DNA of 64,000 nucleotides from Plasmopara viticola (Eukaryota; Oomycota; Peronosporomycetes; Peronosporales; Peronosporaceae): NCBI GenBank assembly GCA_001695595.3, contig MBPM02000156.1, positions 1 to 64,000 of the forward strand, read 5' to 3'. Shown piece by piece: positions 53,325 to 64,000 of this stretch (position 1 is its first letter; each line of letters starts with the position of its first letter). The notes under the pieces were generated by a model. It saw only the letters and a program-made list of their open reading frames with translations, ran no database searches and was not told where the DNA came from. The position numbers and the translations under genes were made by a program.

Positions 53325-53404
53325 GGTCAATTGGCCGAGCGGTCTAAGGCGCCAGTTTAAGGCACTGGTCCGAAAGGGCGTGGGTTCGAATCCCACATTG
53401 GCCA
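53325..53404 (+). tRNA. tRNA-Leu(AAG), inverted unit a
   Basis: First complete tRNA beyond the inversion junction. Confidence 0.95.
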
Positions 53405-53689
53405 ACTTAATTTTCTTTTCGTAGCAGCGAGTTTGCTGCATTATTTGCGCCTTTATGTTACGTTATAGCTTTGTTGAGTGTCTCTTTAACGTCCCCACTC
53501 CGAAATACAGCTTAAAGTGGAAGTAAGATTCCGTTATATTGGAGCATTTCATTATGGGTTGTCGATGTCGCCTCTTAAATACAATGTAAGCTTATGGGCT
53601 GATCACGGTATTCTTTCCAAAATTGTTTTGCTGATGGACTGTGAGTTTGCTATGTTTCTTTATCGTGAAAGCTTGATCTAGTACCGAGT

Positions 53690-53768
53690 GGTCGATCGGC
53701 GAAGCGGTCTAAGGCGCCAGTGTAAGCTTTGGTCAAGAAGGGCGTGGGTTCGAATCCCACACTGGCCA
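53690..53768 (+). pseudogene. Degenerate tRNA-Leu copy, inverted unit a
   Basis: Same lesions as the other degenerate copies. Confidence 0.83.
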
Positions 53769-54049
53769 ACATAAATTTTCTTTTTGTAGCAGCTATTTTG
53801 TTGCCTTACTCGCACCTCAATGTCACTCAGCAGCCTTGTTTGAGTGTCCCTTTGACCTCTATGATACAGTATGCAGCATATTACGGAAGTGAAGGCTGTA
53901 ATCCTCTCTAAGTTGTATGTATAATGGGTGCCCTTGCATCCCATAATAAATATGGGTAAAACACGTTATTATTACCACAGCTGCCTTTTGTTGGGGTGTT
54001 CTTTTCGTTTAAATTCATCTACAAATAAACGTATGATCGAGTGTCTATC

Positions 54050-54129
54050 GGTCAATTGGCCGAGCGGTCTAAGGCGCCAGTTTAAGGCACTGGTCCGAAA
54101 GGGCGTGGGTTCGAATCCCACATTGGCCA
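54050..54129 (+). tRNA. tRNA-Leu(AAG), inverted unit b
   Basis: 725 bp after unit a. Confidence 0.95.
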
Positions 54130-54414
54130 ACTTAATTTTCTTTTCGTAGCAGCGAGTTTGCTGCATTATTTGCGCCTTTATGTTACGTTATAGCTTTGTT
54201 GAGTGTCTCTTTAACGTCCCCACACCGAAATACAGCTTAAAGTGGAAGTAAGATTCCGTTATATTGGAGCATTTCATTATGGGTTGTCGATGTCGCCTCT
54301 TAAATACAATGTAAGCTTATGGGCTGATCACGGTATTCTTTCCAAAATTGTTTTGCTGATGGACTGTGAGTTTGCTATGTTTCTTTATCGTGAAAGCTTG
54401 ATCTAGTACCGAGT

Positions 54415-54493
54415 GGTCGATCGGCGAAGCGGTCTAAGGCGCCAGTGTAAGCTTTGGTCAAGAAGGGCGTGGGTTCGAATCCCACACTGGCCA
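54415..54493 (+). pseudogene. Degenerate tRNA-Leu copy, inverted unit b
   Basis: 725 bp after the previous degenerate copy. Confidence 0.83.
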
Positions 54494-54772
54494 ACATAAA
54501 TTTTCTTTTTGTAGCAGCTATTTTGTTGCCTTACTCGCACCTCAATGTCACTCAGCAGCCTTGTTTGAGTGTCCCTTTGACCTCTATGATACAGTATGCA
54601 GCATATTACGGAAGTGAAGGCTGTAATCCTCTCTAAGTTGTATGTATAATGGGTGCCCTTGCATCCCATAATAAATATGGTAAAACACGTATTATTACCA
54701 CAGCTGCCTTTTGTTGGGGTGTTCTTTTCGTTTGAATTCCTCTACAAATAAACGTATGATCGAGTGTCTATC

Positions 54773-54852
54773 GGTCAATTGGCCGAGCGGTCTAAGGCGC
54801 CAGTTTAAGGCACTGGTCCGAAAGGGCGTGGGTTCGAATCCCACATTGGCCA
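54773..54852 (+). tRNA. tRNA-Leu(AAG), inverted unit c
   Basis: 723 bp after unit b. Confidence 0.95.
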
Positions 54853-55137
54853 ACTTAATTTTCTTTTCGTAGCAGCGAGTTTGCTGCATTATTTGCGCCT
54901 TTATGTTACGTTATAGCTTTGTTGAGTGTCTCTTTAACGTCCCCACACCGAAATACAGCTTAAAGTGGAAGTAAGATTCCGTTATATTGGAGCATTTCAT
55001 TATGGGTTGTCGATGTCGCCTCTTAAATACAATGTAAGCTTATGGGCTGATCACGGTATTCTTTCCAAAATTGTTTTGCTGATGGACTGTGAGTTTGCTA
55101 TGTTTCTTTATCGTGAAAGCTTGATCTAGTACCGAGT

Positions 55138-55216
55138 GGTCGATCGGCGAAGCGGTCTAAGGCGCCAGTGTAAGCTTTGGTCAAGAAGGGCGTGGGTTCG
55201 AATCCCACACTGGCCA
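55138..55216 (+). pseudogene. Degenerate tRNA-Leu copy, inverted unit c
   Basis: 723 bp after the previous degenerate copy. Confidence 0.83.
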
Positions 55217-55497
55217 ACATAAATTTTCTTTTTGTAGCAGCTATTTTGTTGCCTTACTCGCACCTCAATGTCACTCAGCAGCCTTGTTTAAGTGTCCCTT
55301 TGACCTCTATGATACAGTATGCAGCATATTACGGAAGTGAAGGCTGTAATCCTTTCTAAGTTGTATGTATAATGGGTGCCCTTGCATCCCATAATAAATA
55401 TGAGTAAAACACGTTGTTATTACCACAGCTGCCTTTTGTTGGGGTGTTCTTTTCGTTTAAATTCATCTACAAATAAACGTATGATCGAGTGTCTATC

Positions 55498-55577
55498 GGT
55501 CAATTGGCCGAGCGGTCTAAGGCGCCAGTTTAAGGCACTGGTCCGAAAGGGCGTGGGTTCGAATCCCACATTGGCCA
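55498..55577 (+). tRNA. tRNA-Leu(AAG), inverted unit d
   Basis: Last tRNA before the second Polinton; mirrors the tRNA at 51077-51156. Confidence 0.95.
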
Positions 55578-55742
55578 ACTTAATTTTCTTTTCGTAGCAG
55601 CGAGTTTGCTGCATTATTTGCGCCTTTATGTTACGTTATAGCTTTGTTGAGTGTCTCTTTAACGTCCCCACACCGAAATACAGCTTAAAGTGGAAGTAAG
55701 ATTCCGTTATATTGGAGCATTTCATTATGGGTTGTCGATGTC

Positions 55743-56005
55743 AGTATATGATGATAAAGCGACATTTGCACCCAAACCTAACCACTCTCTAAACACACTT
55801 ATTGGCCCCCATCCGTACACTATTAGGAACAGAAAAAAAATAAAAAATCTAAATTTGACAAGCCCCATCCTATGGTATTGATGGGTAGAAAACACTAAAA
55901 CACACAACCACACAGAGCCTTCAATCAAACCTATCAGACGCCCTGAGAGTATCATTAGTATTACTCAAAAGCATCAAGGGTACCCCCTGTAAGAAAATTC
56001 AGAAA
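55743..56005 (+). repeat. Terminal inverted repeat of Polinton copy 2
   Basis: 263 bp, matching the right (not the left) repeat of copy 1, including the five-C run. Confidence 0.95.
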
Positions 56006-56092
56006 GTTGCACGTATAATTATTTTTATTCTGAATTTTAAATATTAACAAGTATATAGTTATACCCCATACACCATACATAAATTCAAAACC

Positions 56093-56405
56093 ATGTCCGT
56101 CATTTTAGAGTTCGGAAAATAAAGGAAAATCTCTTGAGGAAGTCCATGAGCAAGATGCGTCATACTGTCGATGGTTATACAACCAGCAAACAGAAGACTC
56201 TGATATCAAACGGTTTTTACAAGGTAAGTTCCAAGATGGAGATGATAGCTATATCATGCGGTGGGGCAAACACAAGAACAAGTCCGTAAAGTGGATTGTT
56301 GAGAACGATAAGCAATATTTCAGTTGGATGTGTAAAAATGAATATATCAAGAATAAATGTCCATCATTGAAAGAAAACTTGAACGAATTTAAGACACAGA
56401 ATTAA
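56093..56405 (+). pseudogene. ExoX-C-like gene, copy 2, frameshifted
   Basis: Same gene as 50247-50561, but two bases (ta) are missing at about 56117, so the start frame hits TAA after nine codons. The remaining frame is open to the normal stop and both domain repeats are still encoded. Confidence 0.85.
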
Positions 56406-56746
56406 ATAAGAATTAGCTACATTTTTTTTAACTCCATTATCGGTATCTGAAACTGGAACCCTATCAACTGGTTGTCGAGGTCGTGGTATTAGAGTGACAA
56501 TCTTTCTCTACAGGTTATTAGATCATACAGGTGGTCAGAACCAACGAGCTTTTGCGGATAAATACATTGTTCAAGAAGTAGCTCACGATAGGTGGCAAAT
56601 CGCTACCACCTCACCACTATCGGTTTAGACAGGCTATCAGAGAGATGCTGATCTTCCAGGATGTTGCTCCTGATCACGTGTGGTCAACAAAAATCACAGG
56701 GCGCGCCAAGCCAAATGAGAATACATTCTCTTCTAAAAACTGACAC
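56406..56746. other. Gene-free segment, mirror of 49906-50246
   Basis: No gene or RNA recognised; same content as the matching region of copy 1. Confidence 0.5.
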
Positions 56747-58474
56747 TCAATCGCAATGCAAGCGGGACCACATCGACTCAAACCAATACGCATCATGGGC
56801 AACTCGAAGAGGCTTCCCAGACTCCGCTCCTGGTGGCCACGCTATCTCAGTGTTCATAAATGGCGGGTAAGTGTCAGCGCCATCTTTTCCAGACCAATCG
56901 AAATCAACCAGTGCGACTCGATGCTTGACAGGATTCCACATCACATTGTTCTCTCGAAGATCTCCATGGACGAACGAAGCAGCTGCCAAAACCCTCTTTA
57001 TTTCGAGCAGTTGGTGATGAACCATCGTACCATAACCTTTTGCTCGCGAAAGCGGTATCAACGGAAGTCTTTCCATGACGATGAAAACCCAACCATTGGG
57101 CAAGGATTCACAGCAGATCAGCGCTGGAGCAAACCCTGCACTCGAACAATACTGATGGACTTCCACACCATATCGCTTGGCAAACTTGACAATAACTTCA
57201 TTTCCATCTTGAGCTTTCGCGACAAAAACGTACCGCTGCACAGCTTCAACATATTGCAGCGAGATAGTTACCCCATTAACTTCGGCAGAATCTTTGTAAG
57301 GGAAACTCAATCGATCGAGATCGATTGCATACTGACATCGCGCGAGATTACGACGGTTGGCAACGAGCTGCTGGCATTCCTCGGTGAGTTCCCTTAGTGC
57401 AGCTTTTAGAGACGCACACGCACGAGTCAGTGACACCATTAACCACTCGTTGTCGAAGAAAAGAAGCGGAAAGCTCAAGACTAGAGGCTCGCAAATCGCA
57501 TTTTCGTCGTCCGTGTTCACAATTCCAAACACGCTCATGAGTGGTCCACAGATATCCACCAAAAAACATGGGAACTGGCGGTCGATCTGGTCTGGCAAGT
57601 TCTTGATGTAGTAAGCAACGTTTTGCATTGTCGGATCTCCACCACCATCTCCTTTCTGGAGTTTGCATTCCAAGTTCAACAGCAGCGTTTCTCCGTAGCG
57701 ATACGAACCATCTGATACTGATCCATTGACCGTCACAGGCGTGATCGTCGAAGCTGGAAAATCAGCAAGCAGATAGTCTTTCAGCAATTCCCGTGCCTTT
57801 TCGGCAAGGGCTGCTTCGCTCTCGTAAGGAGTGGACATGCCGTGGCAAAGGTTCCTCACAAACTCACAATCTTCGTTACCAAACTCGATCTGCTTGCAAT
57901 TCTCCTCAAACCGCGCGAACGTTTTGTTCAACAGCACAAGTGGAATCGGCGTCTCGTCGACTGAACGTTCGATGCGATGACACTCAATCTGACCATCGAG
58001 TTTTTTCAGCCATTTCACCCAGCTACCGCCTCCCTTGCACTTTGCAAAAGAAGACGGCGTGATTAATTCCCTCACTTGAGCGAGTTTTCTTTTCTTGACA
58101 ACAGCGCCAACCACAGTAGTGGCAAACGATTGCGGAGGAAGCACCACCAACACGTGGATTTGCTTGGTTTTCGGTTCTGGCATCCCATCGAGAACCTCCT
58201 CAAGGCCAAACTCCCCATCAAGTTCATTGTCTTCGTATGTCAGCGCTTCGATTAGGGCAGTCTTTTCCCCTTTCTTGAGCTTCTTCACATCATCGGTGCT
58301 TGAATCGAGCCACGTGTTGTCGCCCTTCTTGGCGAGGAACAGCTGCAGCTTGCTCGCACTGATCTTGTCTTCTCCGTCTGATCCTTTTCAAGTGGCCACC
58401 AGCTGCTCGCATCGATGTCCACAGGAGAATGCGTTTCCCTTCACACCGACGAGCGCGCACACAAGCGTCACCAT
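56747..58474 (-). pseudogene. Crinkler-type effector gene, copy 2, N-terminal domain broken
   Basis: From the ATG at 58474 the frame stays in phase with the body (1728 bp, a multiple of three) but meets a TGA at 58388-58390. The preceding dozen codons are read out of phase relative to copy 1, and the segment 58340-58430 differs by several short indels (7 bp net). The LFLAK motif, HVLV motif, nuclease-like and kinase-like regions downstream are unchanged, giving the same open body as copy 1. Two different breaks in the same 100-bp stretch point either to relaxed constraint on the trafficking domain or to a hard-to-sequence spot. Confidence 0.85.
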
Positions 58475-58629
58475 GTTTCCAATTGCTTTCTGCGAGTGAG
58501 GGATGTTCTCTCTATCCATATTTCAGCCAATCAAATCGTGCAACCCGTCGTTGGGTTTTTGACATCATCCATCTGGGTGATTGAACAATGTAAATACAAA
58601 ATATATTTAATTATATAGACACAAAGAGC

Positions 58630-58866
58630 ATGGATATTACATATCTATCCGATACCGATAATACTGGTTATGTTGAAGATGTTAAGCTTCATGAACCGAT
58701 AGATACCGATAAGACCGATAATGTCGATTTTAAAGATATTAGACTAAATTATTCAAAACTAAATAAGCATACAGGATCAGACATAATAAAAATTTGCGAA
58801 GAAATTGACTTGATTTGTGCAAGTATCTATCAGTGTCAGAATATCAACTATAAATACACTAACTAG
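58630..58866 (+). CDS. Small acidic hypothetical protein, copy 2
   Basis: 78 residues, identical to the product of 47779-48015; its 3' end overlaps the convergent 129-aa gene by 8 bp. Confidence 0.5.
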   Translation: MDITYLSDTDNTGYVEDVKLHEPIDTDKTDNVDFKDIRLNYSKLNKHTGSDIIKICEEIDLICASIYQCQNINYKYTN

Positions 58867-59248
58867 GAAAAACGCGTATTTTGTCGTATCCATCGTAATA
58901 TTTAAACACAACTCCATCGACTTTGTCGTTTCGGATGTTCTCAATGATTGCTTTACGCAACATACGATTATGTCCAGTATCAATGCACCATTGTTTGTAT
59001 CTGACATTCAGTATCGTTAATGGAATTTCGAGATATTCTCCTTTACTAACAAATCCATCCTTGAGTAGGGTTTCTCTATCTTTTGTGAAAATTTCCTCTT
59101 TGAAATATTTTGAAATGGATGATTCAACTTTTTTTTGAGCTAGTTCGGAGCGCAAAAACTCCAATTCTTTCATTATCAAATCGATTCTATTATCTTTTGG
59201 AGTAACCTCGTCAACTCCTGTTCCTCTATAACGTCTGATTCTATTCAT
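58859..59248 (-). CDS. 129-aa winged-helix candidate, copy 2
   Basis: Product identical to that of 47397-47786. It lies 9 bp downstream of the protease gene, in the same direction. Confidence 0.7.
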   Translation of the reverse strand: MNRIRRYRGTGVDEVTPKDNRIDLIMKELEFLRSELAQKKVESSISKYFKEEIFTKDRETLLKDGFVSKGEYLEIPLTILNVRYKQWCIDTGHNRMLRKAIIENIRNDKVDGVVFKYYDGYDKIRVFPS

Positions 59249-59257
59249 GATGGTATA

Positions 59258-59644
59258 TTAAGATAATGAAACTTCTGTATTTAAATCGTAAAAATTTCTG
59301 AGTAAATCAGGTCGATTGTGTTGTTTACTATAAAGGTACAGCATACTCCATAAACCGCAATAATTATCATAGCTCCCTTGGTACTGTTTGTCATTATATT
59401 TCGTAGCGCCAAGAATTCTCGGTGGCCCAATACCCATCGAATCAAAGTATTCATTGTTGCACATACAAACCCAATGTCCAACTCCTGGATTCAATCGGAG
59501 TAATATAATGTACTTTCCATCACCTAGTGGAGCTCTAATGTTTCTGAAATCTAGTATGTTGTCGATTTGAACATTCAGCTGATTCGCAAGTTGTTGTAGT
59601 TCATTGGCAGTAGATTCACCGAGATTATTTAATTTCAAAATCAT
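59258..59644 (-). CDS. Adenain-like cysteine protease, copy 2
   Basis: 128 residues from the ATG at 59644, identical to copy 1 with H57, D68, Q89 and C96 intact. Diverges from the capsid gene across the same TATATATA promoter region. Confidence 0.92.
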   Translation of the reverse strand: MILKLNNLGESTANELQQLANQLNVQIDNILDFRNIRAPLGDGKYIILLRLNPGVGHWVCMCNNEYFDSMGIGPPRILGATKYNDKQYQGSYDNYCGLWSMLYLYSKQHNRPDLLRNFYDLNTEVSLS

Positions 59645-59720
59645 TATCTGATGCTTATATATATAGCTATTCATAATAAAGGCACCAACATACAATTTCA
59701 ATAATTAGTAAGACTAAGTA

Positions 59721-61496
59721 ATGAGTGATAGCACACAATTAGCAGATTCGTTTTTATATGACTCGACGACTAGTCCTGATCCAGTTGTCAGTATCAGCAA
59801 AGACAAGCGTGTTGTAAATGTTGTTGATGACAACAACGGTTCGTATCAATCGGGAACTGTCATCATTAATGCAACTTCACAACTAAATGGCTCAACTGGC
59901 TATGGCAGTCTTCGAGATGCATATGTAGTCGTTCCTTATGTAGTAACGGTTAAAAATACGTCTGCCTCTGCTCTTAATGGTACTCTAAATCGTTTTGCGG
60001 TAGGATTAAAGGCTGGTGTATGGAACATTTTAGATAAATTAGCGGTTGAAATTAACGGTAAAAGTGTCATTACGAGCAATGACTATAAAAATTATTGGAA
60101 CAATTTACGAGCTCAAACTGAATGGTGTGATGATGATTTATTAAAGAACGGTGCAGACTGCTATCTTGCTCCAGATGATGTAGTTAGTCTGAATTTCCCT
60201 CAAAGTAGTAGCAATCCTACCGCTTCAACACAAGGTGATGGCTTTGTGAATAATTCAGTTAATGCTGCCACGACTGTAGCTACTGGTTTGATTCCAGAAA
60301 CAACTCCAGCTCTCAATAACGGACTAATTCAGCGTCTAATTTGGAATCCACAACAAATTGGTACCTCTGATGCCACTGGAGCAACGATTACAGCAACAAA
60401 CCCTCTTGGTTGGCCGACAACGCGAAGTGGCGCAATTCTGTCTAAAATTCAGCAACAAGGTACTGGTGGATACGTTGCTGGCGTTACTACCGCAGGGGGT
60501 GTTGCTGGTACGTGGTATTATATGTTAAAGCTTCGTTTAGTTGACCTCCATCCCATCTTTAAAGAATTGGATCTTGTTGCGAACCCTCAAATCAAATTAA
60601 CGATGACGTTCAATACCGGCTTTGTTGATATCACAACTGCAACTGGTGATTTAATGAGCTTATCCTCTCTCTCCCTAAACGGTTGCTCTACGGTTCCAGT
60701 AATGGTATCAAGTGCAGCTACTGGTAATCCAAATGCAGGAAAACTGACAACAGGTGCAGCTGGGTCCCTACGAGTTGCTTTTGGTGTTATGTCTAACAAC
60801 ATTACACAGATCTCGACTTCTGGTCAAATCTTCCCATTTACAACGACTCGTCTATATATTCCTTTCTACGATATCGCTAATCAAAGTCAAATTGTTGCTA
60901 AACCTGTTAAGAAAGTCAATTACCTCGATTGCTACGCACAGTATTTCAAATCAAAAGCAGGTACTGGTCAACAAAACTCTCAGCAAAACGCTCCGTTTAG
61001 CTTTCAATTATCTTCAAGCTTAAAGAATATCAAATACATTGCTCTGATTCCATATAGTGAAACAAGCAGTGGTCATTTCGTAAGCGCAACGAATATTGAA
61101 CAATTCCAATCCCCATTTGACAGTGCTCCATGGACTTGTCAGCCAGGAGCAAGCATTCGCAATTTCCAAGTAATGGTTGGCAATGAAAATGTATTCAACA
61201 AAACGCATGATTACTCGTTTGAATCGTTCCAAGACGAAGTCAAGAAGCTCGGAGCTATTAATGGAGCTCTATCGCATGAGATTAGCAACGGATTATTTGA
61301 TTCCTACAAATGGGATGTTGGTCAGCGTGTTCTAATTGCAGACTGCTCTCGATTAACGAATCCAGATGTGCCTCAATCTATCCTTGTCTCCGGCACCAAT
61401 ACTTGCAGTCAAGGAATGAATTGTCTAATTCTCGTTGTTTACGGTCGATCTATGTCTATTGATCGTTTAACCGGTGAAGTGGTTGAATATGAGTAG
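59721..61496 (+). CDS. Major capsid protein, copy 2
   Basis: 591 residues, identical to the product of 45149-46924. Its integrity beside three damaged neighbours suggests the duplication is recent. Confidence 0.93.
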   Translation: MSDSTQLADSFLYDSTTSPDPVVSISKDKRVVNVVDDNNGSYQSGTVIINATSQLNGSTGYGSLRDAYVVVPYVVTVKNTSASALNGTLNRFAVGLKAGVWNILDKLAVEINGKSVITSNDYKNYWNNLRAQTEWCDDDLLKNGADCYLAPDDVVSLNFPQSSSNPTASTQGDGFVNNSVNAATTVATGLIPETTPALNNGLIQRLIWNPQQIGTSDATGATITATNPLGWPTTRSGAILSKIQQQGTGGYVAGVTTAGGVAGTWYYMLKLRLVDLHPIFKELDLVANPQIKLTMTFNTGFVDITTATGDLMSLSSLSLNGCSTVPVMVSSAATGNPNAGKLTTGAAGSLRVAFGVMSNNITQISTSGQIFPFTTTRLYIPFYDIANQSQIVAKPVKKVNYLDCYAQYFKSKAGTGQQNSQQNAPFSFQLSSSLKNIKYIALIPYSETSSGHFVSATNIEQFQSPFDSAPWTCQPGASIRNFQVMVGNENVFNKTHDYSFESFQDEVKKLGAINGALSHEISNGLFDSYKWDVGQRVLIADCSRLTNPDVPQSILVSGTNTCSQGMNCLILVVYGRSMSIDRLTGEVVEYE

Positions 61497-61591
61497 ATTG
61501 GTGTCCGTCAGCCGGCAAAAAAATCAAGTTTTTTTGTTGACATCCGAACGAAGTTCGAGCGGTCGTCAGACCGGAATCTATTGAGCTTCAC

Positions 61592-64000
61592 TCAATTATG
61601 TTTCAGCTTTGCTTTTAGAGTATTTAATTCAGCTTCTAACTGTTTAGTAAAGGCTAATAATTTTTTTATCATACAGAAGTTGATCGCTGTAATTTTACTA
61701 TAATCAATGTTCATCTGATATCCTTCAATGTCATCTTCACCCACTTTCTTCAAATTTTCATTTGGTGTCATTGAGAGTAATTTTATGTATCCAGCTGCAT
61801 ACAAGTCTTGACTAATAAAACCAATTTTTGGAATGGTTTCATCTGACCCTTTGTATTTGTATTCATAAACGTTTAGATCATAAAATTTATCGCAATAATC
61901 AGTGTCTACTTGGTCGATAATGTCCTTGCATCTCCGATCCGATGTACAATAAATCGATGAACACTGAATCGGACCACCAAACATAGCAGCGACGCTCACC
62001 GTAACGGGGCCCAATTGACTTGTAGTGTATGCTGTTGATGTCCCAGTAGAATATAAAGAACCTCCAACATTAAATGTATTAGAAACAGTTCCACTAACAT
62101 GCAAAGTAGTACTCGGTGATGTTGTTCCAACTCCTAAACGCCCATTTGTGTCAAGAATCATCTTAGTTGAGTTATTGACTCCGAATCGTAAATCATTGTT
62201 AGTCAAATTGCCCATCCAAGTCGCATTTGTACTTGTTGCGTTTGTTCCAGAGTTAATTTCAATACAAAAATCTATTGGAGACACATTGTTTGATTGCAAA
62301 TCTAATACTTTCTGGTAGGAACCATCAACATAGTTTGCACTTCCAAAAGCAGTTACGGCAGCAGCAGCTATAGCATTAACTGCTAATGCTCCAGTTGATA
62401 ACATTCTACATGTTTCTGATACATTGTTTGTAGCAGATTGTGTTAAAAATACTAGGTCTCCAGCAGCTGCAGCAGTACGTTGAGATAAAATTACACCATG
62501 AGGCATACCATCTACATTACTATTTCTAAATGCAATCGCAGCTGAGATGTACTGTCCATTTGTATTTACTGTTGATAAGATATTTAAGCCATAATTACTT
62601 GCATTAGTAGTGCCGGTAGGTTGGGTAGCATCTGATGATGTAAAATTAACTTTACCAACATTCGTTAAATTTCTACTTGCATCTAATACTAATGCTTTTG
62701 AAGCTTCTGCTGTTCCTGGGCCCGTAGTTAAATCTAGGTAGTTAAGCTCTGTTGCATTTGATGTAATTAATGTACCACCAAGCTTTTATCCAACAGTAGC
62801 TGCATTATGATTTAAAATATCAATATTACCAACAGGATCACATTGCAATCGTCTTGTATTGTTTGAATTTAAGAAGAAACTATGGTTTGTAAAAGAACCA
62901 ATATCTTGAGCACCACCACTATTTTGAATGGTTAAGCGAAAGGTACTCGTTGATGTTGTATTACTGATTGATAGTGGAGTAGTACCATTTGTAATTGTCA
63001 ATGACGTAGGTAGCGTTAAATTTCCTGTAGATGTAATATTAGGTTGAGCTGCTGTTTGTAAAGTTCCTGTAATAGAAGTAGCGCTTAATGATGAGATACC
63101 AGATACTGCACCTGATGAACTAATTGTCATTCTTCCTGTATTACTTGTTTGAAAGACTAAATTGTTTGCCGTAGATGTTCCAAAATAAGCATCCCCATTG
63201 TTAAAATGAAACAGAGCACATGTTGAAGTACCATTTATAGATCTAAACGATTGCCCATTAGCAGTTAAAGTAGCGGTTACTAATCCTGCCGTATTCAATG
63301 ATGTTAAAGTTCCAATCGATGTAATATTTGGTTGTGCTGCTGTTTGAAGTGTCCCAGTAATTGATGTAGCCGTAAGAGTCGCTAAAGTTCCAATCGAGGT
63401 AATATTGGGCTGAGCAGCTGTTTGAAGCGTTCCAGTAATTGCTGTAGCTGTAAGAGTCGCTAAAGTTCCAAGCGATGTAATATTTGGCTGAGCAGCGGTT
63501 TGAAGCGTTCCATATAACGTTGAAGCGGATATATTCGTAGCTGTCAATGTGTTATTAACAGCTACATTTCCATTCGTTAAAATTGACATTTGCACTGATG
63601 CATTATTCGTGGCAAAAGTTAGCGGATGATTGCTAAATGTTTGAAGACAACATTGAGTCCCATCAAACCACTGCTGATATAGAACTGTTCCATCACTAAT
63701 TTGATATAGCGCATTTGTCAAAGCGGTTGATCCAATGATATCTAATTGCTTAGCAGGAGCAGTATTATTAATGCCAACTAAACCTGTGGATCCTATCGTT
63801 ATTTTTCTATTTCCATTTGTTCTCAAATGAAACTTATTCGCTGTTGTACTGCCAAATGTCTGATCTCCAGATACAGAATCAACAGATAATGAGCATGTGC
63901 TGCTCGATAGGGAGTTATTACAAGTTATAGGAGTAGATCCACTAATATTCAGTGTTGATGATAGTGTTCCAAGCGAGGTGATATTTGGTTGAGCTGCAGT
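61592..64000 (-). pseudogene. Fibre-like S74 protein, copy 2, with premature stop; 5' end outside window
   Basis: Matches copy 1 from about residue 101 to the end. A single change (tta to taa) at 62786-62788 replaces the codon for Leu505 with a stop, separating the stalk from the S74 chaperone. Both parts remain open (62786-64000 and 61592-62785). Substitutions at Asp/Asn near 63023 and Asn/Ile near 62546 also distinguish the copies. The intergenic hairpin region before the capsid stop is 28 bp shorter than in copy 1. Confidence 0.88.

Larger units (their letters stand above)
53270..55742 (+). repeat. tRNA-Leu array 2, second half (inverted)
   Basis: Four intact tRNAs and three degenerate copies, now on the plus strand; ends in gatgtc, the complement of the target hexamer, at the second Polinton. 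Confidence 0.95.
53379..64000 (-). repeat. Large inverted repeat, right arm
   Basis: Pairs with 42617-53269 across an unpaired spacer of about 109 bp (53270-53378). Differences are few: short indels near 56117, 58340-58430 and 61555, and single-base changes in the fibre gene. The arm runs off the window edge, so its full length is unknown. Confidence 0.9.
55743..64000 (-). mobile_element. Polinton/Maverick copy 2, inverted, cut by the window edge
   Basis: Begins agtatatg at the same array position as copy 1. It presents, in mirror order, the ExoX-C-like, Crinkler, 78-aa, 129-aa, protease, capsid and fibre genes. The capsid, protease, 129-aa and 78-aa products are identical to copy 1, while the ExoX-C-like, Crinkler and fibre genes carry lesions. 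Its far end and target duplication are not visible. Confidence 0.95.

Noticed and set aside
55743..64000. Second Polinton as an independent insertion at a preferred site
   Set aside because: Mirror-image flanking units with shared private variants show it was copied together with its surroundings.

Overview
The window looks like nuclear DNA of a eukaryote, most likely an oomycete. It has three parts: a very large tandem array of tRNA-Leu units, a complete Polinton/Maverick DNA element (a self-synthesising, virus-like transposon) inserted in that array, and an inverted second copy of array plus element that runs off the right edge. The host guess rests on a Crinkler-type (CRN) effector gene carried by the element. 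The combination of an LFLAK motif and an HVLV-x-x-P motif is known mainly from oomycetes. Related Crinkler proteins occur in some chytrid and arbuscular mycorrhizal fungi, so the host call is an inference.

Layout. Bases 1-32784 are about 45 head-to-tail copies of a unit of about 724 bp. Each unit holds one well-folded tRNA-Leu(AAG) and one degenerate tRNA-Leu-like copy, both on the minus strand, 360 and 364 bp apart, so the unit is itself a diverged dimer. Bases 32785-50911 are an 18.1-kb Polinton with terminal inverted repeats of about 262 bp and a perfect 6-bp target duplication (gacatc). Bases 50912-53269 continue the array. At 53269/53270 the orientation flips. Bases 53270-55742 are array units on the other strand, and 55743-64000 is the inverted, incomplete second Polinton. 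Arms of more than 10.6 kb on either side of a spacer of about 109 bp form a near-perfect inverted repeat.

The Polinton carries the full morphogenesis and replication kit: protein-primed family B DNA polymerase, retroviral-type integrase with a chromodomain, A32/FtsK-like packaging ATPase, adenovirus-type cysteine protease, double-jelly-roll major capsid protein and single-jelly-roll minor capsid (penton) protein. It also has a fibre-like protein with an S74 self-cleaving chaperone, a PX/pVI-like small protein and several small unknowns. Genes are packed tightly on both strands and lack visible introns. AT-rich TATATA-type elements lie just upstream of most starts. The virus-like genes are AT-rich, whereas the CRN gene (about 48.1-49.9 kb) is visibly richer in GC, which suggests it was captured from a host genome. 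The CRN body (DWL-like region, HVLV motif, PD-(D/E)xK-like segment, kinase-like domain) is open, but its N-terminal trafficking domain is broken differently in the two copies.

The second copy is almost identical but has its own lesions: a frameshift in the ExoX-C-like gene, a stop in the CRN N-terminus, a stop in the fibre gene and a 28-bp deletion in the fibre/capsid intergenic hairpins. It therefore looks like a duplicate that has begun to diverge, or a partly erroneous assembly; read-level data would decide. All coordinates, identities and motifs were read by eye, and no database search was run.
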